9,510 bases of DNA from Stenotrophomonas_A sp036403795 (GTDB lineage: Bacteria > Pseudomonadota > Gammaproteobacteria > Xanthomonadales > Xanthomonadaceae): the NCBI GenBank assembly GCA_036403795.1, contig DASWQJ010000284.1, positions 1-9,510 on the forward strand. Reading direction: 5' to 3'. Position 1 is the first letter of the stretch, and each line of letters opens with the position of its first letter. Below are positions 7,037 to 9,510 of this stretch, in pieces. A program made the position numbers and the translations under genes. The notes below the pieces were generated by a model. That model saw nothing but the letters and a program-made list of their open reading frames with translations, had not been told where the DNA came from and ran no database searches.

Positions 7037-8821
7037 ATGAGCAGCTACTCCGCCCCGTTGACCGACATCCGCTTTGCCCTTCACGACGTGCTTGGCGCCG
7101 AGGCGTTGTTCCAGCGCCTGGGCCTGGTCGAGGCCACGCGCGACATCATCGATGCGGTGCTGGACGAAGCGGCCCGCTTTTCCGGCACGGTGCTGGCCCC
7201 GCTCAACAGCGTGGGCGACGAGATCGGCTCAGTGTTCGACAAGGCGACCCAGTCGGTCACTACGCCGCCGGGCTTCAAGCAGGCCTACGAACAATTCGTC
7301 GAGGGCGGCTGGACCGGGCTGACCGCCGAGCCGCAATTCGGTGGCCAGGGCCTGCCGCATACCCTGGGGGTGCCGCTGAACGAAATGGTCAACGCGGCCA
7401 ACCTGGCCTGGGGCAACTTCCCGCTGCTTTCGCACGGCGCCGTCGAAGCGCTCAAGCACCACGGCGAAGCGTGGCAGAAAGAGGTGTTCCTCAAGCCGCT
7501 GATCGAGGGACGCTGGACCGGCACCATGTGCCTGACCGAACCCCACTGCGGCACCGACCTGGGCCTGCTCAAGACTCGCGCCGAGCCCAACGCCGATGGC
7601 AGCTACGCCATCACCGGCACCAAGATTTTCATCACCGCCGGCGAGCACGACTTCACCGACAACATCGTGCACCTGGTGCTGGCCAAGCTGCCTGATGCAC
7701 CGGCGGGCGCCAAGGGCATCTCGCTGTTCGTCACGCCCAAGTTCAAGGTGGCGCGCGATGGCACCGTTGGCGAACGCAACCAGCTCGCCTGCGGTTCGAT
7801 CGAGCACAAGATGGGGATCAAGGCCTCGGTCACCTGCGTGATGAACTTCGACGGCGCGCAGGGCTACCTGGTGGGACAACCCCACAAGGGCCTGCAGGCG
7901 ATGTTCACCATGATGAACACCGCGCGCCTGGGCGTGGGATTGCAGGGCATCGGCTTGTCCGAGCGTGCTTACCAGAACGCGTTGCGTTATTCGCGCGAAC
8001 GCCTGCAGTCGCGTTCGCTGTCGGGCGCAAAATTTCCCGATAAATCGGCAGATCCGATCATCGTGCAGCCGGACGTTCGGCGGATGCTGTTGACCATCAA
8101 GTCACTGACCGAGGGCAGCCGCTTGCTCGCCCTGCATGCGGCGACCCTGATCGACGTGTCGCACCACGCGCAGGATGCGGACGAACGCCAGCGTGCCGAA
8201 ACCCTGGTGAGCTTCCTGACGCCGATTTCCAAGGCGTGCCAGACCGAATGGGCCGTGGAGAACACCTATCACGCGCTGCAATGTTTTGGCGGCCACGGCT
8301 ACATCCACGAACACGGCATGGAACAACTGGCACGCGATGCCCGGATCACCACGTTGTACGAGGGCACCACGGGCATCCAGGCGCTGGACCTGATGGGCCG
8401 CAAGACCGCCTCCACACAGGCGGCCGGCCTGAAACTGTTCCTGGCCGAGGTCGAAGCATTCGCCCGCGAACACGAGGGTGACGCGACGTTGGCCGAGTTC
8501 ATCAAGCCGCTGCGCGACAAAGCCAGCGAATGGGCGATGCTGACCCGCGAGGTGCTCGACCGCGCCGCGCGCGATCCCGAAGAGATCGGCGCGGCAAGCT
8601 TCGACTATCTGTTTTATTCGGGCTACATCGTGCTTGCGTACTGGTGGGCCCGCAGCGTCGCGACCGCCAACCGCACGCAAGGCGAAGCCTTCGCCACGGC
8701 CAAGCGGCAGACCGCACGGTTCTACTTCGCGCGCATCCTTCCGCGCACCCTCAGCCATGCGGCCAACCTGCGCAGCGGCGCCGCCTCGCTGATGGCCCTG
8801 GACGACACGCTGTTCGATTGA
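7037..8821 (+). CDS. Acyl-CoA dehydrogenase, long FadE/DmdC-type
   Basis: This FAD-dependent enzyme oxidises acyl-CoA to trans-2-enoyl-CoA, the first step of beta-oxidation, passing electrons to ETF. At 594 residues it belongs to the long subfamily with an extra N-terminal helix (residues about 3-35, PF12418-like) and an extra C-terminal domain (about 465-590, PF12806-like). The FAD/substrate loop is C-L-T167-E-P-H-C-G-T-D. The catalytic base is Glu442 in Y-E442-G-T-T-G-I-Q, the position of MCAD Glu376. The C-terminal core also has ALQCFGGHGYIHEHGMEQL. The ATG is preceded by AGGA at suitable spacing. This subfamily includes Pseudomonas FadE-type enzymes and DmdC (methylmercaptopropionyl-CoA); substrate chain length cannot be told from sequence. 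It is not next to other fad genes here. Confidence 0.94.
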   Translation: MSSYSAPLTDIRFALHDVLGAEALFQRLGLVEATRDIIDAVLDEAARFSGTVLAPLNSVGDEIGSVFDKATQSVTTPPGFKQAYEQFVEGGWTGLTAEPQFGGQGLPHTLGVPLNEMVNAANLAWGNFPLLSHGAVEALKHHGEAWQKEVFLKPLIEGRWTGTMCLTEPHCGTDLGLLKTRAEPNADGSYAITGTKIFITAGEHDFTDNIVHLVLAKLPDAPAGAKGISLFVTPKFKVARDGTVGERNQLACGSIEHKMGIKASVTCVMNFDGAQGYLVGQPHKGLQAMFTMMNTARLGVGLQGIGLSERAYQNALRYSRERLQSRSLSGAKFPDKSADPIIVQPDVRRMLLTIKSLTEGSRLLALHAATLIDVSHHAQDADERQRAETLVSFLTPISKACQTEWAVENTYHALQCFGGHGYIHEHGMEQLARDARITTLYEGTTGIQALDLMGRKTASTQAAGLKLFLAEVEAFAREHEGDATLAEFIKPLRDKASEWAMLTREVLDRAARDPEEIGAASFDYLFYSGYIVLAYWWARSVATANRTQGEAFATAKRQTARFYFARILPRTLSHAANLRSGAASLMALDDTLFD

Positions 8822-8835
8822 GCTGCCATGCCGTG

Positions 8836-8864
8836 GACGGTGGGCTGGTCATGAGCCCGCCGTC
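8836..8864 (+). terminator. Stem-loop after the acyl-CoA dehydrogenase gene
   Basis: GACGGTGGGCT (8836-8846) pairs with AGCCCGCCGTC (8854-8864) along 11 positions with one G-T wobble and a 7-base loop, beginning 15 bases after the stop codon. No T-run follows, so it is not a textbook intrinsic terminator. It may stabilise the 3' end or work with Rho. Confidence 0.45.
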
Positions 8865-8911
8865 TCCACCAGAGCATCTGCACCCGTTGCCCAAGCAACT
8901 GAATACACAAA

Positions 8912-8939
8912 TTGTCAACAATCGGGTATAAGCTATTTT
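8912..8939 (+). promoter_or_regulatory. Promoter candidate for the HNH endonuclease gene
   Basis: TTGTCA (8912-8917, five of six for -35) and TATTTT (8934-8939) are separated by 16 bases in a locally AT-rich stretch that stands out from its GC-rich surroundings. An alternative -10, TATAAG, lies at 8927-8932. Either would place the transcription start at about 8939-8946, right at the ATG at 8944. Confidence 0.5.
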
Positions 8940-8943
8940 CCCG

Positions 8944-9510
8944 ATGGAGACAGACACTTACGCACGTAGTCTGATCGATACCGGAGCCCCCGCGGCGCCG
9001 GTCCAGGAAGTTTCCGCGCCGATTTTCCTGCGCCCCCCGCCCCGCCTGCTTTCACTCGACGCCCATGGCCGGGTCCTGGATTGGATCAACTGGCAGGACG
9101 CGGCGTGCCTGTACGCCCGCGACGCCGTCTCGTGGACCCTCGGCGACCCCTGCCTGGAGATCCACGGCGGCATCTGCCGCAACACCGGCCAGCGCAGCGT
9201 CATCGCCTTGCACCCGATCATCGCCGCCCGCGGCCACGCGCGGTCCCGCGCCCTGGATCCCACCCCCACCCTGACCAATACCGCCCTGTTTGCGCGCGAT
9301 GCGCAGCTGTGCCTGTATTGCGGTCAACAATTCAGTCGCCCCCACCTGACCCGCGACCACGTACTGCCTCTCTCCAAGGGTGGCCGCGACCTGTGGGAGA
9401 ACGTGGTGACCGCCTGTTTCCACTGCAATTCCCGCAAGAGCAACCGCACACCGCAACAAGCCGGCATGCCCTTGTTGGCCGTGCCCTACCGGCCCAGCTG
9501 GATCGAACAC
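8944..9510 (+). CDS. HNH endonuclease (partial, cut by window edge)
   Basis: The frame stays open from ATG 8944 to the last base, giving 189 residues without a stop. The HNH/zinc-ribbon domain fills about 120-180: C123-L-Y-C126, then T-R-D138-H139-V-L-P-L-S-K-G-G, W-E-N153-V-V-T-A-C158 and C161-N-x-x-K. His139 and Asn153 are the expected metal and catalytic positions, and the four Cys form the structural zinc site. Residues about 35-120 match the N-terminal region usual in this chromosomal HNH_5-type family, which ends in a P-x-x-P-x-W motif like the PYRPSW seen here, so only a short tail should be missing. The first about 30 residues are Ala/Pro-rich and less conserved. An in-frame TAA at 8929-8931 fixes ATG 8944 as the first start. 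No ribosome site precedes it. The biological target is unknown; no restriction partner is in view. Confidence 0.88.
   Translation, partial: METDTYARSLIDTGAPAAPVQEVSAPIFLRPPPRLLSLDAHGRVLDWINWQDAACLYARDAVSWTLGDPCLEIHGGICRNTGQRSVIALHPIIAARGHARSRALDPTPTLTNTALFARDAQLCLYCGQQFSRPHLTRDHVLPLSKGGRDLWENVVTACFHCNSRKSNRTPQQAGMPLLAVPYRPSWIEH

Noticed and set aside
8944..9510. HNH protein as part of a restriction-modification or phage-defence system
   Set aside because: No methyltransferase, specificity or effector gene is visible nearby, and the architecture matches the common chromosomal HNH_5-type family.

Overview
This is a GC-rich (by eye, about two-thirds GC) chromosomal window that looks like a gammaproteobacterium of the Xanthomonadaceae/Lysobacterales group. 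I infer this from the ftsY-mutY-yggX order, the DUF6491-type lipoprotein, the codon bias and the palindrome at the left edge; no search was run. Most of the window is housekeeping sequence. I see no phage, transposase, CRISPR array or defence island.

Layout. Bases 3-79 hold a nested inverted-repeat element built on two copies of CCATGGATGG. A small leftward gene (233-529) encodes a shrunken, flagellar-rod-like protein standing apart from any flagellar genes. A rightward run follows: ftsY (684-2219, SRP receptor), mutY (2185-3303, adenine glycosylase) and yggX (3312-3587, iron trafficking / oxidative protection). These overlap or nearly abut, so they look co-transcribed. Two leftward genes converge on them: a DUF6491-like lipoprotein (3699-4160) and, upstream of it, a secreted S33-type alpha/beta hydrolase (4263-5393). 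A leftward tRNA-Phe(GAA) unit comes next, with a recognisable promoter, a leader hairpin, an encoded CCA end and an intrinsic terminator (5556-5743).

The right part reads rightward: a secreted Blc-like lipocalin (5867-6442), a LEA14-like lipoprotein (6511-6984), a long FadE/DmdC-type acyl-CoA dehydrogenase (7037-8821), and an HNH endonuclease (8944 onward) cut by the window edge. The HNH gene may be transcribed from a promoter so close to its ATG that the message would be leaderless or nearly so.

Functional links. MutY and YggX both concern oxidative damage and iron-sulfur integrity, and they are also neighbours in E. coli. The lipocalin, the LEA14-like lipoprotein and the DUF6491-like lipoprotein are all envelope proteins. 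The points most worth a second look are the nested palindrome, the miniature rod-like protein, the GCGGAC repeat cluster upstream of the hydrolase, the tRNA-Phe leader hairpin and the possible leaderless start of the HNH gene. I do not see convincing evidence for a wholly new multi-gene system.
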